Below are positions 51,101-58,947 of a DNA stretch of 64,000 nt, in pieces (position 1 is the stretch's first letter; every line of letters begins with the position of its first letter). The position numbers and the translations under genes are program-made. Source of the stretch: Hyphomicrobiales bacterium (GTDB lineage Bacteria > Pseudomonadota > Alphaproteobacteria > Rhizobiales > Rhizobiaceae); contig UBJR01000007.1 in assembly GCA_900465675.1 (NCBI GenBank), positions 1-64,000 on the forward strand. The letters run 5' to 3'. The notes under the pieces are model-generated. The model ran no database searches, had not been told where the DNA came from, and worked only from the letters and a program-made list of their open reading frames with translations.

Positions 51101-53848
51101 ATGACGCAACAGGATAAGAAGGCCACAATCCTTGATCCCACACAGCTCACGCGGATCGAGGCCGTGCATCGCGGCTATCTCTTTCAGCATCTCTTCGCCG
51201 TGGAGTGTCTCCTGTCCGTCGCGTCGCTTTCTGCGACATCGGTTTCAATCGAAACGGATGAGGATGTGGAGGTCCAGCTCGAGGGCGAGCGAATCTATGT
51301 CCAAGTGAAGCACCGACAGGGCGCATTGGCTTGGGATGACATCAAACGGCGCAGTTGAGCGTTTCGCTCAACTGCGGTCTGCACACGAAGGCGGGGAGCG
51401 CGCCGGTGCAGCGCGTTTCCTAATTGTAAGCAATGCACCTCCAAACGGGCCGCTCAAAGCAAAGCTCATTGCAGCCGACTGGCCTCGTGACGTCCGGGTT
51501 GATTGGCCATCGGCCGATCCCGAGGGGAGAATACTTCCCGCTCCCCATCCAACCTTGTTGGAAGCAGTCGAGACGACATGTCGTCTCGCTGGCATTCTTC
51601 CTTTTGCGACCCTGGCGCCCGAAACACTTATCTGGAAACTGTCCGGCTTGGTGATGTTGGCAGCGACCGGAGAAAAGGGCGACCTTGACCATGTTTTTCG
51701 GACGGAGGATCTACCTCAGCTTTTCGAGCAACTGGTGTTGCAGCTACAGGATCTACCGGCTCCGCCCGTGCCTTACCGAGTGCAAGAGGGAGAGCCATCG
51801 CTATCAGAGGCAGCTGATGCGCGCCTGATCGTGGGGCATTCAGGTGCCGGAAAAACGTCATGGCTCGCACAAGCGGCCCAACACTTTCCAGGCGCCCTCG
51901 TCTACGTCGATGTCGCCGACATGCCGGGGCCAGCATTGGCAAACACGCTCTCGCGAGAGATCGCTGGTAGGCTCTTCCAGCAAGGCACTGCTCTCGGCGA
52001 AATTTTCCTGCCTGGTGCATCGGGCCGCGAAATCCTGCGACTGCTTGCCCGCCGGCTCGACCAAGAGGGGCGGGGTCGTCACCGTCGCTCTTGATAATGC
52101 CCACCGGCCGGAAAGTGACGATCTGCTTGGAGTCATTCAAGCTTGCCCGGGAATTCGTTTCGTCCTCTTGGCTCGGCCTGACGGCGAGATCGGCGCGATC
52201 GAGGCGAAGCTCGGCATTGAGCGTCAGGACCTTAGAGGATGGTCGCCTGATATCGTCGCGTCGGCCGCTCATGAAGAGGGGTGTCGGGCAGATCCTGCCG
52301 ACTGTCAGCTGCTGATCGATTTGACCGGCGGCCTTCCTCTCTTTGTCCTCAATGCTCTCTCGGTTGCCATCAGCGATTACGACGGGTCTGTCAAACAGTT
52401 CGTCGCCGATCTTGCTCGTGCAACCCATTCGAAGGAAGTCGTCCAGGAGATCATCCTTGGCCGTGTTTTCGATCGTCTTCCAGACGTCGTCGCTGCAGTC
52501 GCCGATCGCCTCAGCTTTTGTGATGCACCCATCACCCGCGACGAGGCGTCCCGGTATGTGGCGCAGGCAGGCGGACCCGATCCGAAAACGTTTGCATTGT
52601 CTCTGCGCCACCTCCTGAGTAAGGGCCTTCTATATACGAAAGTCTGCTCACGAACTGGAGCCCCGCTAAGCTCTCCCTGTTCCTGCGCCTCACGGGCGAG
52701 GTCGGTCGAATTGATGTTCTTGTCGAAATGGGCACCGAGGAATTGTTTCATGAACTCGGAGTGTGGCCGGAAATTGCCGGCTATCTTGAAGCTGCCATTG
52801 CCAACCCAGAAATTCCGGCAGATCAGCGGTTGAAGGGTCTGGATGCACTGGCTTTTGCCGATATTAAGCTTAAATCCCACCGCGCATTGGCTTGGCTCGA
52901 TCAAATGGATGGCCTTATTGCCGAGCATCATCTCGGCAACGAGGAACAACTTCGCGTCGGAATGAAACGGATGGTTGTTCTCGCTTCTGATGGAAATCGC
53001 CGCAGCGTAGCGGCATTGATTGCTCGATTGGCTCCAGTCGTGCAGGGAATGCCCGCAGCTCACAAGCGCATCTTCTCTTACAATGTCGCTATAGCCGAAA
53101 CAGCATTGGGAGACGCAGAGCCAGCCATTCGCAGGCTGGACCGGTTGGTGGCGGATTACTATGAGATTATTGGTCTCACACCTCGCGAGGTGATGGGCAA
53201 CAATTCGCCGCAACTGGCTAAGATGGTGAAGCAAGGCGCCAACGTCGAGGATATCAAGCATCTCGCAGACTCTCTAGATGCTCTAGCAAAAGCACATGAT
53301 GTGGCAGGCTCGGTCGCGCATTTGCCCGAATCCACGCTCTCAAGTTTTACGAATTAGCACGAGCGCCGCATTCCTTGTTCCGCGTGGGGCAGGACCTCGC
53401 TGATGAATTCGTTGGGCGGAACGATTTCCTCGGAGCAAAGCAGGTCATGGAAACAATCCTGTTACCGCAACTTCAGCAGTGGAAACTGGCGGACTTTTTG
53501 ATCTCGGTCCGTTCCCACTATGCGGTGATTTTGGCCTATTGCGGTGAGTTCGATAAGGCTGAACGGCAAATGCAGCAGCTTGCGCCCTATGCCGGCGGTC
53601 TAATGCCGATGCAGAAGAAGGAACTGAGTGATCAGCAAAATATTATCAAGGAGCTTCGTCGATTTGGCCCGCCGCCGCAATGGAAAGCCCCGCCAGTAGA
53701 TGTGGTAAGGCGCTTTGCTGACAAACTGATGCTCGGGGATAGCCCCATGCCGCACCGAGAAATCAAGCTTCCTAAGGTTGGCCGCAATGATCGTTGCCCA
53801 TGTGGCTCAATGAAAAAATACAAGCATTGTCATGGAAAGCTCGATTGA
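51101..53848 (+). pseudogene. Nuclease-NTPase-helical repeat-SEC-C protein (Avs/STAND-like), frameshifted
   Basis: Five frames join into one protein of about 916 codons. The N-terminus is a Cap4/DUF4297-like nuclease: YLFQHLFAVECLL, then SIETDEDVEVQLEGERIYVQ and VKHRQG with the E...D...QxK pattern. Near residue 245 comes Walker A GHSGAGKTS, then a Walker B-like VVTVALDNAHRP and LTGGLPLFVLNALSVA. From about 52650 follows a helical repeat region (GLDALAFADIKLKSHRALAW, SYNVAIAETALGDAEPAIRR). The C-terminus is a SEC-C zinc finger ([20 protein letters not shown]). Frame changes are needed at about 51347 (extra A), 52067 (extra G), 52635 and 53320 (one base missing each). It follows AbiE by 125 bases on the same strand. 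Confidence 0.78.
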
Positions 53849-53868
53849 TTGGGGGAGTTATCCGCGCC

Positions 53869-54200
53869 TCATTCATGCAAGCCGGTTATAACGACCTTCC
53901 CAAATAACCCGCCGGCCTCCATCCGGCGATGGGCGTCCTAGTTAGCCGTAATCGGATATACCGCTCCGATGACCGGCGTAAGCTGTTGGCCAATCCTCGA
54001 CAGCACTTGTTCCTTGAACCTGCGGATCATCGCTATTTTCTCCGGCCGTGCTCTGGATTTTATGACCGTTCCGATAAGCCGCAGGGGTTGTGAAGAATGA
54101 GGTCGAGAGGAATGATGGCGTTGTCGTCGCGTCCCAGCACGCCGACTTGGACAAGCCTACCGCCAGGCACCAGACTGCGGATGTTTCGAGAAAGGTTGGA
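53869..54200 (-). pseudogene. C-terminal remnant of a quinone oxidoreductase
   Basis: The minus strand reads NLSRNIRSLVPGGRLVQVGV, LGRDDNAIIPLDLILHN, then in a shifted frame IGTVIKSRARPEKIAMIRRF, KEQVLSRIGQQLTPVIGAVY, PITAN, a stop, and DAHRRMEAGGLFGKVVITGL. This order is the last third of a PIG3-like medium-chain dehydrogenase. One frameshift and one in-frame stop show true decay rather than a single sequencing slip. The N-terminal two thirds are absent. Confidence 0.75.
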
Positions 54201-54365
54201 CCTGCAGACCGATAACGACGATCGAGCAACGATTAATCAGAAATGAAATCAATGGTAAGTGACCTGCATTTGCAGGTCGAAGGTTCAAACCCCTTCAAGG
54301 CGTACGATTTGAACGCCCACTCCAACACGCCTCCGCTCACTCTCCTCGGTAGCTGGCGAATCCCC

Positions 54366-54456
54366 TCCGAATTTCCGAAATGGACGGCTGTAAGTTCCGG
54401 ATTGGACGAAGTTGCAAACCGAATTGGACGGATGCAAACTCCGACCTGGACGCAGC
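54366..54456. repeat. Four direct repeats with exact 22-base period
   Basis: The core TGGACG occurs at 54381, 54403, 54425 and 54447, exactly 22 bases apart. Around it, copies share a TTCCG(A/G)(A/T)TTGGACG-like block preceded by TGCAA or GTAAG. Multiple short repeats of this style occur at the ends of IS21-family elements and in replication iterons. No transposase or Rep gene is in reach, so it may be an orphan element end. Confidence 0.65.
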
Positions 54457-54480
54457 GGCAATCGTAGAATTTGGTAGCGG

Positions 54481-54900
54481 TCAGGAGGAAAAATAGATTG
54501 AAAGGGGAAAGTCCTTCCGACCTCCTTTATCCGAGAGGCACAGCTTGACCGGCGTCTCCGCAAGCGCCCGTGCCATGAGGCCGTCGAAATTCGTGGTCCA
54601 GACCAGACGGAACAGATTATTCTTCGCGAGGCGCGCTGCTTAGCTTCGCGGCCTAGATATAGCGCTGGAAGAACGAGCGGCGATCCTCGACGCGCGGATA
54701 GCAGCGGTCGATGTAGAAGCTATACTCGCCCTCATCGCCGGAGCATGGAAAGCCGAGCTGCGTATCGAGCCAGTCTTGAATGCATTGCTGCACCATGCCG
54801 AGCGAGAGCTCGCCGAAATTCTGCTCCCTCCCCGCGAAGAGTTTCAGGGCCGCTCGAATTGCCGCCAAGCCCTGAGGCAAGCGGTGAAGATATGGAAGCC
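54481..54900 (-). pseudogene. Remnant of a SIR2-domain defence protein
   Basis: The minus strand carries LPQGLAAIRAALKLFAG near 54850, VQQCIQDWLDTQLGFPCSGD, EGEYSFYIDRCYPRVEDRR and a stop at 54653. In another frame it then carries RLAKNNLFRLVWTTNFDGLM and ARALAETPVKLCLSD to a stop at 54481. WTTNFDGL is the SIR2_2-type NAD-domain motif. The glycine-rich NAD loop after LKLFAG appears deleted. The rest of the protein is missing. Family assignment rests on short motifs. Confidence 0.55.
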
Positions 54901-54988
54901 CTGGCATCTGACCTGTGCGCTTTGAAGACACACGTAAGTGACGCCGAGAGGAATTTTGCCTATATTGCATTGATAGATGGAGGCCGAC

Positions 54989-55345
54989 ATGCCGAGCATA
55001 GCGAACGAGAATAGTGAGCGTATGAGTTTGAGGGTGCCTGCCACGGCCAAGGCTAAGCTCCTGCGCGCCGCAGCACTTCGTAATACCGATCTGACGAATT
55101 TCGTAACCCAATCCGCACTGAGAGAAGCAGAAGCTATTATCGAGGAAGCGGAAACGATCAGAGTGTCAAAGCGCGATCATCTTCGCATTCTTGAGCTTCC
55201 GGAAAATCCGCCCAAACCCAACGCCAAGCTGCGCGCGGCAATCGCCGGTTTGCCTGACAGCCTACGACTTTACCTTCATGGCATGAGGAACCGATTGCCA
55301 AGTCTCACCGTCGGGAGGAGTTCGATTGCGGCGACGCTAAGATGA
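54989..55345 (+). CDS. TacA-type (DUF1778) antitoxin with lost stop codon
   Basis: 118 residues as read, from the ATG at 54989, which has GGAGG 6 bases upstream. Ribbon-helix-helix part: SERMSLRVPATAKAKLLRAA followed by ALRNTDLTNFVTQSALREAE; toxin-neutralising tail ILELPENPPKPNAKLRAAIA. DUF1778 proteins usually end near GLPDSL. Here codon 93 is CGA, where TGA would end a 92-residue protein, so 26 extra residues follow. The same base would have made the toxin start. Confidence 0.8.
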   Translation: MPSIANENSERMSLRVPATAKAKLLRAAALRNTDLTNFVTQSALREAEAIIEEAETIRVSKRDHLRILELPENPPKPNAKLRAAIAGLPDSLRLYLHGMRNRLPSLTVGRSSIAATLR

Positions 55346-55707
55346 ACGAGTTTCTGCTCCGCTTTGCCCAACAAAGCCATGAGCAGAACGCCTCGAAGAC
55401 CTTCTGTGCTATCGATGATACAGCATCCGACCGCATTCTTGGGTTCTATACAATCGCGCCTTCGGCAGTCGAGCGTGCAACTGTGCCTGATGCAATGACA
55501 CGCGGTCTTGCCCGCCATGACGTGCCTGGCTTCAAGCTTGCACGACTGGCTACCGACCGCGCGGTTGCCGGGCAGGGACTGGGAGGCCAACTCCTAGCCG
55601 CCGCAGCGCTCCGCTGCCTCCGACTTGCAGGAGAGGGCGGGGGACTTGAATACAAACATCCCGAGAAGGACAGCAGGCAGGCCTTCGCATGTGTGTGGCA
55701 AACCTAA
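55264..55707 (+). pseudogene. TacT-type GNAT toxin, start codon lost and C-terminus replaced
   Basis: In the frame of 55264 the bases give TLPSWHEEPIAKSHRREEFD, CGDAKMNEFLLRFAQQSHEQ and the acetyl-CoA site ARLATDRAVAGQGLGGQLLA, a TacT/GNAT toxin that acetylates aminoacyl-tRNA. The first codon is ACG instead of ATG, within ACGA where ATGA would overlap the antitoxin stop. After LRLAGEGGG the family ending is replaced by 20 unrelated residues at about 55645. An internal ATG at 55342 would remove the N-terminal strand. The toxin is probably dead. Confidence 0.78.
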
Positions 55708-55785
55708 ATTGTATATCCCATTGACATATCCCAGCAAGAAGGCTATTTACATTACGTCGTTATCAAGCAATTCGGAGACGTGCAG

Positions 55786-56016
55786 ATGGAGCAGGGTGCA
55801 GTATTCCAGAGCAATCGTAGCCAAGCGATCCGTTTGCCAAAGGCGGTTGCCTTGCCTGATGATGTAAAGCGTGTCGACATCGTTGCGGTGGGACGCACTC
55901 GTATCATTGCACCAGCTGGTGAGATCTGGGACAGCTGGTTTGAAGGAGCGGAGGCGACATCCGACTTCATGAGCGAGCGTGATCAACCTGCTTTGCAGGA
56001 GCGTGAGGCGTTTTGA
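55786..56016 (+). CDS. vapB: VapB-type antitoxin
   Basis: 76 residues with an AbrB-like start: GAVFQSNRSQAIRLPKAVAL, DDVKRVDIVAVGRTRIIAP. The tail (DSWFEGAEATSDFMSERDQP) should wrap the PIN toxin. Stop and toxin start overlap in TGATG. The direct repeat ATATCCCA, twice in 22 bases at about 55712-55733, may be its operator. It looks complete. Confidence 0.88.
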   Translation: MEQGAVFQSNRSQAIRLPKAVALPDDVKRVDIVAVGRTRIIAPAGEIWDSWFEGAEATSDFMSERDQPALQEREAF

Positions 56017-56417
56017 TGCTGAAGTACATGCTCGATACCAATATCTGCATCTTTACGATCAAAAATCGACCGCAGCAGGTGCGAGACGCATTCAATCGTT
56101 CCCATGATCAGCTGTGCATCAGCTCGGTTTGCCTAATGGAATTGATTTACGGAGCGGAAAAGTCAGCCAGTCCTGAAAAGAACCTCTCCGTTGTGGAGGG
56201 CTTCGTAGGGCGCCTCGAGGTATTGCCGTACGACGAAATGGCAGCAGGCCATAGCGGTCAACTGCGAGCTGAACTGGCGCGTAGCGGAACTCCGATTGGT
56301 CCATATGATCAATTGATTGCGGGACACGCCCGCTCGCGGGGACTGATTATGGTTACCAATAATCGACGGGAATTTGATCGCGTGCCCGGCTTACGAGTGG
56401 AAGATTGGACAACTTAG
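56016..56417 (+). CDS. vapC: VapC-type PIN-domain toxin
   Basis: 133 residues with the PIN-domain acids: Asp7 in YMLDTNICIF, Glu in LMELIYGAEKSAS, Asp in GPYDQLIAGHARSRG and a final NNRREFDRV. VapC toxins cleave tRNA or rRNA. It overlaps the antitoxin by one base. The module looks intact. The following 240 bases, to 56657, hold no gene I recognise. Confidence 0.9.
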   Translation: MLKYMLDTNICIFTIKNRPQQVRDAFNRSHDQLCISSVCLMELIYGAEKSASPEKNLSVVEGFVGRLEVLPYDEMAAGHSGQLRAELARSGTPIGPYDQLIAGHARSRGLIMVTNNRREFDRVPGLRVEDWTT

Positions 56418-56657
56418 TTTCAAATAATTAATCACATAGCCGGATCTCGCGAATTGCAGTAAGCATTTAACCACCGGGTTGTCGGACCGGATCCCCATCA
56501 GGAGCGCGATCCCGTGAGCTTTATTTTCAAATTATTTCCGAGGGGTTCACCATCCTAGATCAACCCCGAGCTTTCCTATGGATTTCTTTATTTGCCCGAT
56601 CGCGAAACATCCGGCGGCTGAACGTGGTATAGTAGTTTGCGGCGCGATCAGGTGCCC

Positions 56658-56852
56658 ATGGAGATGGCCGTGACCAAATTCGCGCTCTACGTTCCGCTTG
56701 AAGCAAAACCCGGCAAGGAACAGGAGGTCGCCGATTTCCTGAGATCAGCCATACCTCTCGTCAACGCGGAGCCGGGCACGATTTCCTCGTATGCGATGCA
56801 GGAAGGCCCGAGCTCGTTTGCAATCTTCGATGCGTTCGACGATGGCAAATGA
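56658..56852 (+). pseudogene. ABM-family monooxygenase, N-terminal fragment
   Basis: The frame reads MAVTKFALYVPLEAKPGKEQ, VADFLRSAIPLVNAEPGTIS and FAIFDAFDDGK, then stops. This is the antibiotic-biosynthesis monooxygenase (quinol monooxygenase) fold, which normally continues about 35 residues after FDAFDD. At 56842-56852 it runs into the start of an NTPase gene. The loss of the last helix and strand makes it non-functional. Confidence 0.7.
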
Positions 56853-57090
56853 AAGATCAGACAGTCATCCCCGTCAGCCGTTTCTTTCCGCGGCACCACA
56901 GCGCGAGGATTGGGTGTTTCTCAACCCGTTAGCCGGCGGAACTCTCCAACATTGGCGAGCTTTGGAGAACCTTAATCGCGTCCTCATTCTGGCAGAGCCT
57001 GGTGCCGGTAAGACCTTTGAAGCTCGCCATCAATCGCGCAAGCTCTCTGAAAAGGGCGGGAAGGCTTTAGGTACAGCAGCTCACCCATGA
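56842..57090 (+). pseudogene. NACHT-like NTPase, N-terminal fragment
   Basis: The ATG at 56842 gives MANERSDSHPRQPFLSAAPQ, REDWVFLNPLAGGTLQHWRA and LNRVLILAEPGAGKTFEARH, a Walker A motif of NACHT/STAND type near residue 55. At about 57066, after SEKGGKAL, the sequence changes to an unrelated gene end. Proteins with this beginning are often large defence NTPases. Only about 75 native residues remain. Confidence 0.6.
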
Positions 57091-57336
57091 CGAACGCGTC
57101 AACTGGTTCCCCCATCGCCAGACGGTGAAATCATCGCCTACATTGCATTTCCCCAGGGCACACTGGGTCATCCTGCCTTCAAGGACGTCATCATCAGGAC
57201 CATGAGCCCCGAAGGCGATAACATCGCCGACATCAACAGCTTCAACGGCGGGCAGGGCAGCATCAACGTGGCATTCTGGTCGCCGGACTCGAAGTCGTTC
57301 GCCTACGTTCGATATCCATCCGGCGGATCCAACTAG
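57071..57336 (+). pseudogene. C-terminal remnant of a TolB-like beta-propeller protein
   Basis: The plus strand reads VQQLTHDERVNWFP and, after a one-base gap in the C-run 57109-57113, SPDGEIIAYIAFPQGTLGHP, then INVAFWSPDSKSFAYVRY and a stop at 57334. WSPDSK and SPDG repeats are those of TolB/PD40 propellers. About 85 residues survive. It is joined to the NACHT fragment. Confidence 0.68.
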
Positions 57337-57786
57337 GGATCCGATTGCGGAACCCGGATCCACGATGGGAATACCACGCTCACGATCACCATAGCCTAAA
57401 ACCGGCCGTGGTCCGACTCTGCTCAATCGGCGAGCTGATCCTTCTGAGTTTCAACGTGGTCAGCCCGCTGCCGTTTGGGCGCGCGCTGACCTGTTGCGGT
57501 GCTAGGATTTGCTCGGCGCCTCAACATCGGAGAACGCCTGCACTGCATCCGGGAGACTAGCGCCTTTGATTTGAACCAGGTATCCAATTCTCAATTCAGT
57601 GTACGAAGTAATTGCCACTCGCGCGCCGCGCACCTGCTGAAGATTGTCGATAGAACGTTAGCGGCGGGCCTCTAAGCCACTTCCCATACGCGGTTAGGAT
57701 CTTTGCTGCCAGCATTTGTGGCAGCAACCGTCCGTGACCGTTTGGGCGGCTTCAAACGACTTGCATCTTGGACCGCGAGACCTTAT
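57337..57786. other. About 450 bases without a clear gene
   Basis: On the minus strand, 57657 down to 57502, a frame reads RSIDNLQQVRGARVAITSYT, ELRIGYLVQIKGASLPDAVQ and AFSDVEAPSKS before a stop. It looks like the C-terminal end of a real protein, but I cannot name it and it has no start. The rest shows nothing recognisable. Confidence 0.4.
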
Positions 57787-57806
57787 ATGTAGGTACGTTC
57801 CTACAT
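57787..57806. promoter_or_regulatory. Palindrome, probable Phd operator
   Basis: Perfect 7-base arms ATGTAGG (57787-57793) and CCTACAT (57800-57806) with a 6-base spacer, ending just before the antitoxin's GGAGG. Position and size match Phd/YefM autoregulatory sites. Confidence 0.65.
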
Positions 57807-57816
57807 GGAGGTTGCT

Positions 57817-58071
57817 TTGGGCACTATCAGTCTAACTAGTCGTGAATTGAATCACGATGTCAGCCGCGCGAAAAAGGCTGCTGAGGCCGGCCCGGTTGTC
57901 ATTACAGATCGAGGCAGACCATCGCATGTCTTAATGACGTTCGGCGACTACGAGCGCCTGACCGGCAAGAGCCATAACCTGGTCGATGCGCTCTCGATGC
58001 CTGGCTTGTCAAATATTGAGTTTGATCTACCACGGGCGGTCATCACCACTCGAGAGATCGATTTTTCTTGA
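57817..58071 (+). CDS. Phd/YefM-type antitoxin
   Basis: 84 residues. I start at the TTG 57817 because GGAGG lies 5 bases upstream of it and overlaps the alternative ATG at 57805. Phd fold: TISLTSRELNHDVSRAKKAA, GPVVITDRGRPSHVLMTFGD. The tail (IEFDLPRAVITTREIDFS) should bind the PIN toxin. The toxin start overlaps the stop in TTGA. Confidence 0.88.
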   Translation: MGTISLTSRELNHDVSRAKKAAEAGPVVITDRGRPSHVLMTFGDYERLTGKSHNLVDALSMPGLSNIEFDLPRAVITTREIDFS

Positions 58072-58490
58072 AGTATCTGCTCGACACTAATGTCATTTCA
58101 GAACTGCGCAAAGTCGGCGACGGTAAAGCTGATCCGAATGTGGCGGCCTGGATCAGTGCGCAGGACTCTCGTGACCTCTTTTTATCCGCGATAACAATTC
58201 TGGAACTTGAGCGGGGAATACTCAGCATTCAGCGGCGAGATGGGGTACAGGGTTCACGCTTGCGGAAATGGATGGACAGTCGGGTTCGCCCGGAGTTTGC
58301 AGAGCGGGTCATATCTGTCGATGATGCCATTGCGACGCGGTGTGCTCACTTACATATTCCGGACCGCCGCAATGAGGCAGATGCGATCATTGCCGCGACG
58401 GCGCTTGTTCACGGTTTCGCAGTTGTGACGCGCAATATTCAAGATTTTCAGAGCACTGGCGTTGTCCTCGTGGATCCATGGAGCGCTTGA
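58068..58490 (+). CDS. vapC: VapC/FitB-type PIN-domain toxin
   Basis: 140 residues starting at TTG 58068. PIN acids: Asp6 in KYLLDTNVISELRK, Glu in AITILELERGILS, Asp in NEADAIIAATALVHG and Asn/Asp in TRNIQDF. It is the FitB subgroup, usually with Phd antitoxins, as here. It looks intact and should be a ribonuclease toxin. Confidence 0.9.
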   Translation: MKYLLDTNVISELRKVGDGKADPNVAAWISAQDSRDLFLSAITILELERGILSIQRRDGVQGSRLRKWMDSRVRPEFAERVISVDDAIATRCAHLHIPDRRNEADAIIAATALVHGFAVVTRNIQDFQSTGVVLVDPWSA

Positions 58491-58499
58491 GCTTCGACA

Positions 58500-58766
58500 C
58501 ATTGAACGACGCCAACCGTCCTTCGTTTGATCCATCTGATCCCGGCAAATTCTCTCCACGAGGTCCTGTAAAACCTTCACCCTCTCTGTCAGCCAGTGAA
58601 GCTCGTCTTTGGTGATCTCGTAGCTTGCGGAATATCGGGCTTCGACATAGGCGCGTGACAACAGCTCGAAACGCCGCCGGGCGATGCGGTTGTCGCGAGG
58701 CCAGGCCTCGACCAATCGCGTGTCGATATCCTCGGCTTTTGATTTCAGATTCTTGATGCGATGCAA
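58500..58766 (-). pseudogene. HEPN-domain C-terminal remnant (MNT-HEPN type)
   Basis: The minus strand reads IKNLKSKAEDIDTRLVEAWP, RDNRIARRRFELLSRAYVEA and RYSASYEITKDELHWLTERV, then KVLQDLVERICRDQ. AYVEARYS is the signature of the HEPN domain in proteins that pair or fuse it with a nucleotidyltransferase. The N-terminal part, including any nucleotidyltransferase domain, is absent above 58766. It is convergent with the PIN toxin. The gap 58767-58947 holds only a hairpin. Confidence 0.7.
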
Positions 58767-58907
58767 CTTCGGACTTTAAAGCGTCAGGGTCAGCAGTAAA
58801 CAGTGATATGCTTGCTCTGTCGCTTGATGCGGCATGAACGCCCCATGGCGCGTCTGCAACCTCCAGGTCGGACGCGCTCCCTAGGTCCTCCCGAGCACAG
58901 CGAAAGG

Positions 58908-58932
58908 GGACGGCCCGTCCGTCAGGCCGTCC
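58908..58932 (-). terminator. Hairpin downstream of an SDR gene
   Basis: An 8-base stem, GGACGGCC (58908-58915) with GGCCGTCC (58925-58932), and a 9-base loop, 16 bases after the SDR stop at 58948. No T-run follows, so it is a weak or Rho-assisted terminator candidate. Placement matches the hairpin after the paralogous SDR at 37573. Confidence 0.5.
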
Positions 58933-58947
58933 GTGGATTAAGATGGC

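Noticed and set aside
54243..54300. tRNA-like sequence with TTCAAAC loop near 54285
   Set aside because: The T-stem does not pair properly with a 7-base loop, and no acceptor or D-arm partner is present.
54366..54456. CRISPR array
   Set aside because: The 22-base period has no unique spacers; the conserved core is directly tandem and there are no cas genes.
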